From NCBI GenBank assembly GCA_030562195.1, contig JAUJPP010000005.1:16789106-16853105 (forward strand): a DNA stretch of 64,000 nucleotides. The letters run 5' to 3'. A model generated the notes under the pieces. It worked only from the letters and a program-made list of their open reading frames with translations, ran no database searches and was not told where the DNA came from. Every line of letters begins with the position of its first letter. The first letter of the stretch is position 1. The position numbers were made by a program, and so were the translations under genes. Shown in pieces: positions 23,015-34,831 of this stretch. Origin of the DNA: Nipponacmea schrenckii (lineage: Eukaryota; Mollusca; Gastropoda; Lottiidae).

Positions 23015-26000
23015 TTAACTACATTTAAATAAATAATGAAATTCATCACCGACATCGTGTGAATTGCACAAATGACAAAGTCTAAGATCTCTGTCAATAA
23101 TCTGGAATATTCCAGCTTCTATTGGTAACCTGTTACTTCTACATCTAAATTTACAATATGGTATCCTTAAAGACTTGGGAAGTAAGAGATAGTTTTCAAA
23201 ACAGATAGATGTCTTAAATATGCGATAGGTTAAACATTTGCAACTTTCATCGACTTCTGATTGCCAGCTCTGCAAATACTGGTCTTTGAGCCTACTTTTT
23301 ATTGCCTGTTTGAACCACTGGTAATTGACTCCGATACCCTGATTTTGCCATATATAAGATAGTCCGATATTATCTAAAATATATTTAACATAGGTAAGCC
23401 AATCATTGTTAATATCTAATTTAAAAATAACATCGTATAGACTAAACACTAACTTGTGACGATTAATAGTCACAAGCTTAAGCCAATAACATAAAATTCG
23501 ACATTTTATGGAGATGTCAATGGGAAAAACTCCAGTTTCGCCATAAATCATGGTATTTGGAGTAGACATTTTCACGTTTAATATTATTTTCAAGAATTTC
23601 AGTTGAAGTTTTTCCAACTTCTTAATGTCAGTGTTTCCCCACACTTCACAGCCATATAACATTATAGGTACAACTAAATGATTGAACAATTCTATTTGAG
23701 TGTCTATGTCTAAATTAAGCATTTTCGATTTTTTGAGGACGCTGAACATGGCTTTACTTGCCTTTGCATGCATTGCCTCTTTAGCCTTGGTAAATTTACT
23801 ATTATAACAGAAGACTGTACCTAGATATACATACTCAAATACAACATCTATTATTGACGTTCCATACCTAATAGTAGGGAGTTTCCTAATCTTACCCCTT
23901 GAGAAAACCATAATTTTGGTTTTTGCTATATTAATTTCTAGATTCCAAATTGTACAATATTCAAACATAGAATCCATTGCAACTTGCAGGTCCGATTGAG
24001 TCTCAGCGAGAACGACAGTATCGTCTGCATATAACAAGATGTACAATTTTAGATAAACATCGATTTCAGTATCATCACTTAAATCGCTTAAGAGTGACAG
24101 GCCTGTGTATTTGTGGGATAAGTAGCTCTCAAGGTCACGAATATAAATTGAGAAAAGAAGTGGCGAAAGATTTTCACCCTGCCTTACGCCAGACATACAA
24201 TTGAAACTTGGAGACATTTGATTTTCAGATTTGATACATGATTTTGCGGCACTATATATATTGTATATGACATTGAATAATTGACCCTTGATTCCACAAT
24301 CTTGTACTTTATGCCAAAGGTTGACCCTCGACAAGCCATCAAAGGCCCGTTTGTAATCAACAAAGCATACAAAAAGACGCCGCTTATCCCTGAGATAAAG
24401 ATCGATTATCAGTTTTAGGGTAAGGGCATGGTCTGATGTCGAGAATCCCTTGCGGAATCCGGTTTGTTCCTGGCCTATATGACCTCTTGTGTCAATAAAT
24501 TTGCCAAGTCGGTCATTGATAATTGCAGTAAAAAGCTTACTCATGCAACTGACAATTGTTATTCCGCGATAATTCTCAACATCAGATACACTTCCCTTGT
24601 TCTTGTAAATCGGTGATATTAAGCCTATTACCCAACTAGATGGTATGATTCCAGATTTTAAAATCAAATTAAACAATTTCACATATATATCTATCATTAA
24701 ACATTTAGTTTTTTTTAGTGTATTCGTTTAGAATCAAGTCCAAGCCATATCCTCTATTGTTTTTTAGGTTGTCAATGCATTTTACAATTTCTGTGTTTGT
24801 AAATGGTGCATCAAGTTCATTATCATCACTTTTTAAGACACTATCTAACAGTTTATCTTCTACTTCCCGTTCAATTGGTGGACCATCATACATCGATTTG
24901 AAGTAGTCGTAAAAGTCATTAATCGGGACATTGAACTTTGGTTTTTCACATTTTAGAGACCGGTTTAAGATTGACCAATATTCCTTCGTATTGCTCCTTT
25001 TAAGGTTTTTGAGTTGTTCATTTAGATCGCGAAAGTAACTTTTATATTCCAGTTTAAGCTGCCGTTTATATTTGACACTTGGTTCTTTCATATCTACTTT
25101 GGCCTTGGAGTCACTCGAATGCTTAAATTTATTTTTGGCATTGAAGAATTCTTTTCGTTTGATTTCACAGAATTGGTTAAACCACGGTTTTGGTTTTAAT
25201 GCACGTTTTTCTGAGAATCCCTTCCATTTTGGCAAACTTTCTTTAACTAGTCCTGTTGTAACAGCACTATTATGGAAAGCATTATCAATGTTATCCATTA
25301 ACTCATTTATGTCTGCTTGACTGGCGACGGGTCAGCTTCTTGAAGAGTTCGTGTGATTGTTTCCAGATATTTATCTTAGATATAAATGCTTCACTCTTCA
25401 CCTCACACCACTTTATTTTTATGGGATTGTGTTCTGTAGGTTCTACTGAATGGGGAGTTAGTTTCTCGTACCTTTCAAAACTATCACTTAGAGACCATAT
25501 CAATGGACGATGCTTATCAGAAAGAAGATTATTGAACTCACCTATAGCGAAATTGCTAATATTGTTAAATAGGCTAGTTGATGATAAAACATAATCTACA
25601 ACAGATTTGTCGTCACAAGTAAAGTCCACAGAATTAGGGCCGAATGTACCATTCACAATACGTAGATTTAAATTAAAGCATAGTTCTACAAGTCTTTCGC
25701 CGTAGCTATTGACTGTTGCGTCACTACTATATCTCCTAGGAATTTCACTTGAGTGTGCTTCGTCGGTTGATAATTCAATGAAATCCTTAAAAGCTGTATT
25801 TTGATCTTCATAATCAATAGAAACACTATCTTCAAGATCACTTGTTCTCGAGTTCAAGTCACCGACAAGGCAAAACTCTAAGTCTGGTTGGGTTAAACGT
25901 AGATAGGTCTCTTCCAATCTGTCGAACATCTCAATATTACTATACGTGGAATTCTGTGGAGGTATATATGTTACACAAAATAATATAGTTTGACAGGGTA

Positions 26001-26313
26001 AACATCTTTCAAGTGTGAACCAGAGCGAAAAGTCATCATCTGTATCGTGGAAAGTCAGCCTTTCAGAAAATTCTGGTCGAAATAATACCGCTACACCTCC
26101 AGAATTACGTTTAGCACCTTGTCTGTTTTTAAATACTGTTCTATAGGAATAAAAAAATATCGTGTCCAGGTCACTAAGTTTTGTTTCACAAAGACCAACT
26201 AGGTCATAATCACTAATGAAACTCTCAAAATCGTTCGAATAGAGTTTAGATTTCAATCCCGCAACATTAAGGAAACAAAAATTTATCCTATTCGTAGAAG
26301 GCTGTGTTGTTTG
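23015..26313 (-). pseudogene. LINE ORF2: AP endonuclease / reverse transcriptase, frameshifted
   Basis: ORF2 would nick target DNA and copy the RNA at the nick. Visible order: FLNVAGLKSKLYS start; endonuclease motifs LCETKL, GDLNSRTSD, DYVLSS and SDKHRPL; about 200 codons of linker (25298-24705); reverse transcriptase with NYRGITIVS, FVDYKRAFD (catalytic Asp), GVRQGENLSP and YADDTVVL (catalytic DD); then CHLCNSHDVGDEFHYLFKCS, a zinc-finger-like end. A stop follows directly, but the same frame continues for about 50 more codons, so that stop is probably secondary. One-base breaks sit near 25316 and at the A run near 24711. There is no ATG at the ORF2 start: the frame simply continues after the TAG that ends ORF1. 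Confidence 0.8.
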
Positions 26314-27163
26314 CTATTTCGTATCTCCATTATTGCTTTTTCGGAAATACAATAATCCATTGTTGTTTACTTTGAGAGATGTATCAGGAAAAAGTCGTGT
26401 AATAGAACGCATATTTGCTTCCATCGTTCTTTCAACTTGTGATTTTGCTCTTGATAGGTAAACATCTTTATAAACTTCGGATTTTCGAAGTTTTCTTTTA
26501 TTTTGAAGAACAACATTTCTTTCTTCATTTGACGCGAAACTAATCTTGATCAGACAATCCTTATTTGAACGTAGTTTAATTCGGCTTGTTGATATAATGT
26601 TCACCTGACGTGAAATATTTTCACCTTGTGAGTTAATAAGATCATGAGTTTTACTATCCGTATTTTCGTCATGCTCAAGTTTTAATCCAAATACAACAAT
26701 AGTAACATCGTTGTTGTCCAGTGGGTTTACTTGATTAGTACTTTGTGAGTCTTCTATCTTCATAACCGCGTTTTCAAGGTCATAAACAGATGTCATCAGT
26801 TGATCTGTTCGCAATCGCTCAGCCGATAAATCTATGCTTATTTCACTATGTAACCTTTCAATTTTAGAATCCATATGCCCTAGTAATTCAGATTTTAAAT
26901 CGTCAAGTCTTGTTTCAAAACTGTTCTTCATCTTAACTTGATTCTCTTTTACCTCAGCCACAATTTTTATCAATCAGTCTACTAGTTTGCACTTCAGTAT
27001 CGTACGCTGTTTTGGTTAACTTGTTAACGGGCTTGGGCGTCTCACCTTCACTAGTTCTGTCTCTTTTCCCTGCGGTGCCAGAGACACCATTTCCATTACT
27101 CATTTTAGAAAAATTTAAATCAAACACACTAGAAATTTGGCGATATCCAAGGTCATGGATCAC
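26314..27163 (-). pseudogene. LINE ORF1: coiled-coil/RRM-like RNA-binding protein, frameshifted
   Basis: Two frames, 27163-26954 and 26973-26314, join by a one-base change in an A run near 26968. The protein begins with a lysine-rich segment (GKRDRTSEGETPK). It continues with a heptad-rich stretch (KMKNSFETRLDDLKSELLGH and following) typical of ORF1 trimerisation coiled coils. It ends with an RRM-like portion containing VTIVVFGLKLE and DCLIKISFAS. The usual role is nucleic-acid chaperone and RNP assembly in the cytoplasm. The stop (TAG, 26314-26316) is directly followed by ORF2 in the same frame. Confidence 0.7.
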
Positions 27164-27224
27164 TGCACTTCACTTGTCTCCTAAACACAATTGACCTGAC
27201 CATATTACTGATATTACTGATATG

Positions 27225-27485
27225 AACTAGTAAATGAATGGATGAATTAAGGATTGAGAGAAGTGTGCATATTTCGGATTAAGACTATTATGTTTTTTAA
27301 AAGGAAATTGAAAACATTATGACTCAGTTGAAGGGAAGCTGCCAATAATGTTTCTGAAATCCCGAAAGAATAAATGAATGAATAAATAAATTAGTAACTA
27401 AACAACTGTTTACAAAAATGAACACGCGAGGGAGGGAACAGAAAGTTTCGGGCTATGATTTTGTGAAATTGAAATATTACTGAAT
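27225..27485. repeat. Dispersed GAATGAAT / TTTCGGGCTATGA repeat, third copy
   Basis: Same motif order as 15482-15880: ATTTCGGATTAAGAC, GGGAAGCTGCC, GAATGAATAAATAAATTAGT, AGAAAGTTTCGGGCTATGAT. It directly abuts the 5' end of the LINE. From 27486 to 28350 there are no confident genes. A TATAAA box at 27908 and a 100-codon frame from 28045 into the gap (QGKGQQSSQQSGQYNNYG) hint at an LTR element leader, but I cannot confirm it. Confidence 0.55.
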
Positions 27486-28350
27486 GTAATAGGGTGTGTT
27501 TTAATGAAAACTGGTTTGTTTTTTATATAAGCTTAGTTGTTTTATCTTAAAGCACCACTTTTCTTTTAATAAGCACATAATTACCTTACACTTGCCTAAT
27601 ACTATCTTATTGCCCTCTCTTAGTCTCTTTAACTCAACTGATCTCACTGGACATTGTCACCTTCTATCATTGGTCAACTGAGTGAGTTTTCAGTGAGTTT
27701 CATCACCTTTCCAGTCAGACACTTTACTATTCTCTTAGTCTTTGAAGTGGTAGGATATGTAATTTCAACCTTTCAGTAATTATCCACTACTATTTCACTT
27801 TTTCATCATATAGTTATTGCCTTTCAATAACTTCACAGGTATGTGTGTTTTTGGTATTTTATTGGGTAATTGTCTTTCTGGGAAACTATATTTTGTATGA
27901 GAGCTGTATAAATGTAACCATGGTATTGTTGTGTCCGCTTACCGATAATCAAGTCTTCTCCGTGTCTCTGTTGTATAGTAAGAGTTCTGCAGCTTTGTAG
28001 TACTGATCTTTCTCTCTCGGTGGTTCAGGATCGAAGGGGGCCCAATGATAGCCTCATCTTGGGCATATACACTGCTGAATTGCACGTGCATAGCCCCATT
28101 GGTTATTACCGGGGTTAAAGGACAGGGCAAAGGTCAACAGTCAAGTCAACAGTCAGGTCAATATAATAACTACGGATACCCAAACACAACACACCCCCCA
28201 ATTGAAAGGAACCCGTCCTATCATAAAAACTATATTCCAGCTTTACTTAAGCTCAATATAGAACACTGTACAAAGGCCAAATTACTTCTCGACCCGAAAC
28301 TATTTACAGATACTGGTATCTGGGCGGGATCGCCCCTCACAGCCAAAATC

Positions 28351-28850
28351 NNNNNNNNNNNNNNNNNNNNNNNNNNNNNNNNNNNNNNNNNNNNNNNNNN
28401 NNNNNNNNNNNNNNNNNNNNNNNNNNNNNNNNNNNNNNNNNNNNNNNNNNNNNNNNNNNNNNNNNNNNNNNNNNNNNNNNNNNNNNNNNNNNNNNNNNNN
28501 NNNNNNNNNNNNNNNNNNNNNNNNNNNNNNNNNNNNNNNNNNNNNNNNNNNNNNNNNNNNNNNNNNNNNNNNNNNNNNNNNNNNNNNNNNNNNNNNNNNN
28601 NNNNNNNNNNNNNNNNNNNNNNNNNNNNNNNNNNNNNNNNNNNNNNNNNNNNNNNNNNNNNNNNNNNNNNNNNNNNNNNNNNNNNNNNNNNNNNNNNNNN
28701 NNNNNNNNNNNNNNNNNNNNNNNNNNNNNNNNNNNNNNNNNNNNNNNNNNNNNNNNNNNNNNNNNNNNNNNNNNNNNNNNNNNNNNNNNNNNNNNNNNNN
28801 NNNNNNNNNNNNNNNNNNNNNNNNNNNNNNNNNNNNNNNNNNNNNNNNNN
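28351..28850. other. Assembly gap (500 N)
   Basis: Exactly 500 N. It separates a possible LTR-element leader on the left from a possible 3' LTR on the right, so the body of an element may be missing here. Confidence 0.99.
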
Positions 28851-29028
28851 ATATTACATCGAACTTCGTCAATTGCATTGAATGCTTTTCATCGTACATC
28901 GTTATTAGTAATTGTATTTGTAAATTGTGTTGTATTTTGTAAATCGTGCGCATGTTGCATTAGTTTAGGTATGGACAATTTTGCATTTTTTGATGCTCCC
29001 TTTAATCCTTGTCACATCAAGGAGAGGG

Positions 29029-29264
29029 GTGTGTTTAAAAGTGAATTATAGTCCATGGGAGGTAACCCCAATTAGCGATCGTTACATAATAGTTTCGTTT
29101 TGTGTTGTTTTCGAAAAGTTGTAATTTGCGTTTATCTGTATTGTTTCGTCACTCTGTTCGTACCATCCCATAGTGTAACATCGTATATTTTTATATCCAA
29201 ATAAATCGCATCGAATTTTTAACCATCGTTATCTATAGTTCATGTTTTCTAATGGTCGGGAAAA
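29029..29264 (+). mobile_element. Probable 3' LTR of a further BEL/Pao-like element
   Basis: CACATCAAGGAGAGGGG, a polypurine tract, is followed by TGTGTTTAAAAG. The young BEL element here has the parallel sequence CACACCAAGGAGGGGGATAT followed by TGTGTAAAATAG. An AATAAA lies near 29198, and the segment ends GGGAAAACA, giving a TG...CA unit of about 236 bp, the same size as the young BEL LTR (234 bp). It abuts the head of the outer pearl element. The matching 5' LTR is not visible; the body presumably lies in or before the gap. Confidence 0.4.
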
Positions 29265-29301
29265 CATACGCCCACATAGATATGTGGTCGTATTTTGTCG
29301 T

Positions 29302-31962
29302 TGGATCGCGAGAAAGCTTGTGAAGACAGCTGCCGAGCCGGTCTAGGCCCAATAGTGTTGGCATACTCTATAGCCACAGGAAATACGGTAATGATAGACA
29401 TATATCATAACAAAGATTGTTTCTCTTCTTGTTTTAACTTACAATTAAACATAATACATCAAATTGATTATCAAATTAGCATTCAAATTGGCATTTGAAT
29501 TCTTGACAACACAGCCACTTGAGCCTAACAAGATAAACAAACCATTAGGCTATTTTTATACGCCCACATGGAAATGTGGACGTATATTGCCGTCGCCCCT
29601 GTCCGTCCGTCCGTCGGTCCGTTGGTCCGTCGGTCCGTCGGTCCGTCCACATTTGTTGTATCCACGATAGAGGCTACAGTTTTTATCCGATCTTAATGAA
29701 ACTTGGTATACATGTATATATTGATGATATCTCGGTCAAGTTCGAAAATGGAAATTATCGCATGAACGGTTTTTGAGTTATTGCACTTGACTTAAACGCG
29801 TCAAATTTGGGTTGTATCCACAATAGAGGCTACAGTTTTTATCCGATCTTAATGAAACTTGGTATACATGTATATATTGATGATATCTCGGTCAAGTTCG
29901 AAAATGGAAATTTTCGCATGAACGGGTTTTGAGTTATTGCCCTTGACTTAGTAAAAACCCGTCAAATTTGGGTTGTATCCACAATAGAGGCTATAGTTTT
30001 TATCCGATCTTAATGAAACTTGGTATACATGTATATATTGATGATATCTCGGTCAAGTTCGAAAATTGAAATTATCGAATGAACGGATTTTGAGTTATTG
30101 CCCTTGACTTAGTAAAAACGTGTCAAATTTGGGTTGTATTCACGATAGAAGCTACAGTTTTTATCCGATCTTCATGAAACTTGGTATACATGTATATATT
30201 GATGATATCTCGGCCAAGTTTGAAAATGGAAATTATCGCATGAACGGTTTTTGAGTTATTGCACTTGACTTAAACGCGTCAAATTTGGGTTGTATCCACA
30301 ATAGAGGCTACAGTTTTTATCCGATCTTAATGAAACTTGGTATACATGTATATATTGATGATATCTCGGTCAAGTTCGAAAATTGAAATTATCGAATGAA
30401 CGGATTTTGAGTTATTGCCCTTGACTTAGTAAAAACGTGTCAAATTTGGGTTGTATTCACGATAGAAGCTACAGTTTTTATCCGATCTTAATGAAACTTG
30501 GTATACATGTATATATTGATGATATCTCGGCCAAGTTCGAAAATGGAAATTATCGCATGAACGGTTTTTGAGTTATTGCACTTGACTTAGTAAAAACGCG
30601 TCAAACTTGGGTTGTATCCACAATAGAGGCTACAGTTTTTATCCGATCTTAATGAAACTTGGTATACATGTATATATTGATGATATCTCGGTCAAGTTCG
30701 AAAATGGAAATTATCGCATGAACGTTTTTTGAGTTATTGCACTTGACTTAAAAAAAAAGGCGTCAAATTTGGGTTGTATCCACAATAGAGGCTACAGTTT
30801 TTATCTGATCTTAATGAAACTTGGTATACATGTATATATTGATGATATCTCTGTCAAGTTCAAAAATGGAAATCATTGCATGAACAGATTGTGAGTTATT
30901 GCCTTGACTTAGTAAAAATGCGTCAAATTAGGGTTGTATCCATGATAGAGGCTACAGTTTTTATCCGATCTTAATGAAACTTGGTATACATGTATATATT
31001 GATGATATCTCGGTCAAGTTCCAAAATGGAAATTATCGAATGAACAGATTTTGAGTTATTGCCCTTGACTTAGTAAAAACGCGTCAAATTTGGGTTATAT
31101 CCACGATATAGGCCACAGTTTTTATCAGAAATTCAAATTTGACGATTTTTTGATGAATAGTTTATGAGTAATTGCCCTTGACTAAGTAAAATTGCGTAAA
31201 AATTCATTTTCTGTAGACTCTATAGAAGCTACAATTATCTATGGATTTTAATGAAACTTGGTATGAGCATTGGAATTGATAAGAGGGCGGTCAAGTTCGA
31301 TTTGGACGATTTGGCGATTAACAGTTTTGGAGTTATTGCCCCTGCCTCTATATTTGTTGTAGACAAAATAGAAGCTACAATTTTCAATGGATTTAAATGA
31401 AACTTGGTGTGAGCATTAGAATTGATAAGACACAGTCAAGTTCGAATTTGATGATTTTTCGATGAACAGTGTTTTAGTTATTGCCCTTGACTTAGTAAGA
31501 TTGTGTCAAAATTTTTTTGTGGTTCAATAGAAGCTACAATTTTCAATGGATTTAAATGAAATTTGGTGTGAGCATTAGAATTGATAAGACACAGTCAAGT
31601 TCGAATTTGATGATTTTTTGATGAACAGTGTTTTAGTTATTGCCCTTGACTTAGTAAGATTGTGTCAAAATTTTTTTGTGGTTCAATAGAAGCTACAATT
31701 TTCAATGGATTTTGATGAAACTTGGTGTTTTTGAGTTTTTGCCCTTGACTTCAATATCCATTTAGTGAATGTTTTTGAGTCATTGCTCTATTTATTTTTC
31801 AAATTCAATGCTGCCAGTGGGCGTATGTTACCTTGCCTGGCAAGCTATCTTTAAAGATGACGTACATGACTACATGACGTCAACAATAACAATACGGATA
31901 TGATTTGGCATATGAAAATATTAGGGGCGGTTTTTGGCATATGGACAGTCTCTGGCAGAACA
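29302..31962 (-). repeat. 3' LTR of the old BEL/Pao element (contains a pearl insertion)
   Basis: LTR sequence occupies 29302-29552 and 31852-31962, about 360 bp in total, separated by pearl copy A. It matches the 5' LTR at 43365-44583 closely (AAGCTTGTGAAGACAGC; ACGGATATGATTTGGCATAT). A polypurine tract on the minus strand immediately precedes it (31963-31975). Confidence 0.8.
29553..31851 (+). mobile_element. Pearl/Helentron-like element, copy A (long core)
   Basis: Head TTTTTATACGCCCACATGGA with hairpin partner ATGTGGACGTAT, a GTCCGTCC microsatellite, then about 9 near-identical core units of 156-162 bp (AATGAAACTTGGTATACATG; ATATCTCGGTCAAGTTCG; TGAGTTATTGCCCTTGACTT) and about 4 diverged ones. 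Tail: CAATGCTGCCAGTGGGCGTA, TGTTACCTTGCCTGGCAAGC, TATCTT. CCAGTGGGCGTAT is the inverted partner of the head, and CTTGCC/GGCAAG is a tail hairpin. Subterminal inverted repeats, a tandem core and a 3' hairpin are traits of bivalve pearl and DINE-1/Helentron-type non-autonomous rolling-circle elements. No protein is encoded. Confidence 0.85.
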
Positions 31963-31989
31963 TCCTCCCCACCGATGAGGCGCTAGTCC

Positions 31990-32554
31990 TCATCCAAATC
32001 CGACTGATTTGCAGGTAAAATGACACATATTTTAGTAACAGGCCTATTATATTCAGAGTCTTTGGTTTTGATCTTAACGTTTCTCACACGATTGTCAGTT
32101 CCAGGGTATAGGGCCTACTTCTAATATTCTTCCTAAAGTCCATTTTCCACGAATACCATTTGGATTTTTGACTATTACAATGTCATTAACACAAGTAAAG
32201 TTCAAATGGAGTCAAAAATTGTTCACCAATAGATTTCTTAAGGGCAGTTTTACAAACTTTCACCATTGATTCAGCACAACCATTTTGATGTGGGGCAGCA
32301 GGCTTAGTAAATTTCCACGTCATTCGGTTTTCAGAACAGAAGTCTTTTAAAGTTTCAGAGTAAACTAGATCTTCAGCAGATAAAGCATCTTTTCTTTCAA
32401 CCATGTTTCTTCTTTTAGCAGATAAATTAAATATAAATCTTAAAACATGACCAGTAACTCGTATAAGTTTGTTCCATGAAGAATAGTTATTACAGTCTAT
32501 AATATCTTCTTTAAAAGTTACAGAATTAACCGATTTACAAATTTCAATTTCCAT
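31990..32554 (-). pseudogene. Old BEL/Pao integrase remnant, catalytic core deleted
   Basis: The upstream linker (about 70 residues, ending SAEDLVYSETL) runs directly into the last part of the integrase core, KPAAPHQNGCAESMVK, which carries the catalytic Glu. The zinc-binding HHCC module and the segments with both catalytic Asp are missing. A second jump after TPFELYLC leads to the C-terminal domain (NDIVIVKNPNGIRGKW, 32180-31990), which has a frameshift. The missing residues rule out integrase activity. Confidence 0.8.
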
Positions 32555-32605
32555 ATCAATGTCTGTTATTTTAATATTGTTGGTTGGCCAATTTTCTTCT
32601 TCTTC

Positions 32606-33586
32606 TTATAAAAAACTTGGACCATTTTTCCATCTTTCAGTTAATTGACTATCAGGTATACCACGTGAAATATCATCAGCTACATTATCTTCTGAACGAA
32701 TGTGATACCATTGAGAAGGATCTGTTGTATTCTGTATTTCACCAATTCTAGATGAGACAAAAGGCTTGTATTTTCTGGCATGACTTTTTATCCAGGCAAG
32801 AACTATCATACTGTCTGTCAGGAAAATAGTTTTCTCAATCTTCAGTCTTTTTTCTTCCATAATAGTTGCATAATGACGAGTGGACAATACTGCAGCTTGC
32901 AGTTCTAGACGAGGTATTGTAAGTTTCTTCAAAGGTGCCACTCTAGATATAGCAGCAATAAACCTTACAGCGTATTTATTGGAGTTGGTTTTCCATCTCA
33001 TGTAAGCACAGGTACCAAAAGCTTCTTCAGGTGCATCAGAAAATATACAAAGTTCAGGTAAGTTAACAGCTTCTGGAGGTGTCAAACACCTTTCAAATTC
33101 TATACCAATTAAATAGTTCATTTCAGCAAATAGATTTAACCATTCGGATTGTAAATTTCCAGGTAAGTCTTGATCCCATTCTAAACCAAGTTGCCACAAT
33201 TTGCCACATTCCGATCTTCAAACATACCAAAAAATGCAGCAGCAAAACCAATTGGATCAAATAGTCTAGCAATTTGACTCAAAATTCTTCTTTTCGTCAA
33301 ACAAACAGGAACATTAGATTTGTCAGCAAATTCATTCTTAACTTTATATGAAAAAGTGTCTCTATTATTATTCCAGACGATTCCTAGAACCTTTTCTTCA
33401 TTGAAATCAGTCAATAGTTTCAAGTCTTTATTTTCAGGAACAGTTGAGCAGTTTAATACTTTATTAGAAATCCATCCTTTTACTTTGAATCAACCATTAG
33501 CTAGTGTAAAATCAATATCAGCAGTCAGTTTACTAGCTTCATTTACAGTTTTGACTGAAGTACATATATCATCCATATAAACATCA
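32606..33586 (-). pseudogene. Old BEL/Pao reverse transcriptase (second half) and RNase H
   Basis: Begins with the YMDD catalytic box right at the insertion boundary (DVYMDDICTS, near 33575). It continues with an in-frame stop near 33487 and a frameshift near 33190, then the thumb/connection (RILSQIARLFDPIGFAAAFF) and RNase H with FSDAPEEAFG, RLELQ and LTDSMIV, the D-E-D residues. The other half of the same RT lies at 40832-41870; the 7.2 kb between them is the pearl/young-BEL insertion. Confidence 0.8.
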
Positions 33587-34502
33587 TTTTTATACGCCCA
33601 CATGGAAATGTGGACGTATATTGCCGTCGCCCCCGTCCGTCCGTCGATCCGTCCACATTTGTTGAGGCTACACTTTTTATCCGATCTTAATGAAACTTGG
33701 TATACATGTATATATTGATGATATCTCGGTCAAGTTCGAAAAAGGGAATTATCGCATGAACGGTTATTGAGTTATTGCAGTTGACTTAGATAAAACGCGT
33801 CAAATTCGGGTTGTATCCACAATAGAAGCTACAGTTTTTATCCGATCTTAATGAAACTTGGTATACATGTATATATTGATGATATCTCGGTCAAGTTCGA
33901 AAATGGAAATTATCGCATGAACGGTTTTTGAGTTATTGCCCTTAACTTAGAAAAATCTTGTCAAAAGTTTAGTTTCGATCCAATAAATCCTCCAATTTTC
34001 AGATAATGTTGATGGAACTTGGTGTGAGCTTTGGAATTGAAAGTTTGAATTTGACAGTTTTTCAATGAATTGTTTAAAGTTATTGCCCTTTACTTAGTAA
34101 AATTGCGTCAAAATTCTATTGTGGTTTCAATAAGAAGCTTTAATTTTCAAAGGATTTTGATGGAACTTGGTGTAAGCATCAGAATTGATAAGACATTAGT
34201 CAAGTTTGAATTTCTTACTTTTTTTAACAAATGGTTTTTGGGTTATTGCCCTTGACTTAGTAAAATTGCGTCAAAAATATTTGTGGGTGCAAAATAAGCT
34301 ACAATTTGTTAATAGATTTGATGAAACTTGGTATGAGTATTGAAATAGATAAGATGGTGGTCAAGTTCTAATTTGACAATTTTCCATGAACAGTTTTTGA
34401 GTTTTTGCCCTTAACTTCAATATTAATTCAGTGAATGTTTTTTGAGTTATTGCTCTATTTAATTTTCAAATTCAATGTTGCCAGTGGGCGTATGTTACCT
34501 TG

Positions 34503-34736
34503 TGTGTAAAATAGTCTGAATCCGACTAGGTTTTCGAGCGCAGCCACTCGAGGTGACATCGTCGGTACGGGCATCGAACACACCTAGTCAGTATCCCATC
34601 GAACCTCCAAGGGTGAACACCATTCAGAGAGAAACACCGCACGCTTCCACATGTATTACCATCAATTTGTTGTAACCATATTGAATAAAGACATCGTTTG
34701 AGAATGGGCCTTCGTTTTTAGACATCGTCCGCAACA
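34503..34736 (+). repeat. 5' LTR of the young BEL/Pao element
   Basis: Starts TGTGTAAAATAGTCTG and ends GTCCGCAACA. Contains AATAAAG near 34684, the likely polyadenylation signal. Differs from the 3' LTR at GAACACC against GAGCAAC and at the last-but-one base. Confidence 0.93.
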
Positions 34737-34738
34737 TA

Positions 34739-34752
34739 TGGTAGCCAGAGCC
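34739..34752 (+). promoter_or_regulatory. Primer binding site of the young BEL element
   Basis: TGGTAGCCAGAGCC two bases after the LTR. TGGTAGC-AGAG is the complement of the 3' end of animal initiator-Met tRNA, with one extra C here; the tRNA assignment is therefore tentative. Confidence 0.5.
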
Positions 34753-34831
34753 GTGGTTTGCTGTGCCTTTCTACTAGTTTCATCGAAGCATCGAAGTTTG
34801 AAAAGTGGCAGAAATAGAACTTTCGAAGTGA

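Larger units (their letters stand above)
22753..27195 (-). mobile_element. APE-type LINE (non-LTR retrotransposon), near full length, decayed
   Basis: On the minus strand: ORF1 (about 27163 to 26314), ORF2 with AP endonuclease (26313 to about 25320), linker, reverse transcriptase and a C-terminal CCHC-type finger (to about 22900), then a short 3' UTR ending AATAAAG followed by (ATT)n at 22753-22770. A 3' end of simple repeats rather than poly-A is known from several LINE clades. The RT motifs (GVRQGENLSPLLFSIYI, YADDTVVL) place it among APE-bearing LINEs; I cannot assign the clade. It has single-base frameshifts near 26970, 25316 and 24715 and a premature stop near 23015. Both flanks (22620-22750, 27205-27485) carry similar GAATGAAT-rich sequence, as if it inserted into that repeat. 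Confidence 0.85.

Noticed and set aside
29464..29776. Plus frames with RPSVRPSVGPSVR-type peptides
   Set aside because: GTCCGTCC microsatellite of a pearl head read as codons.
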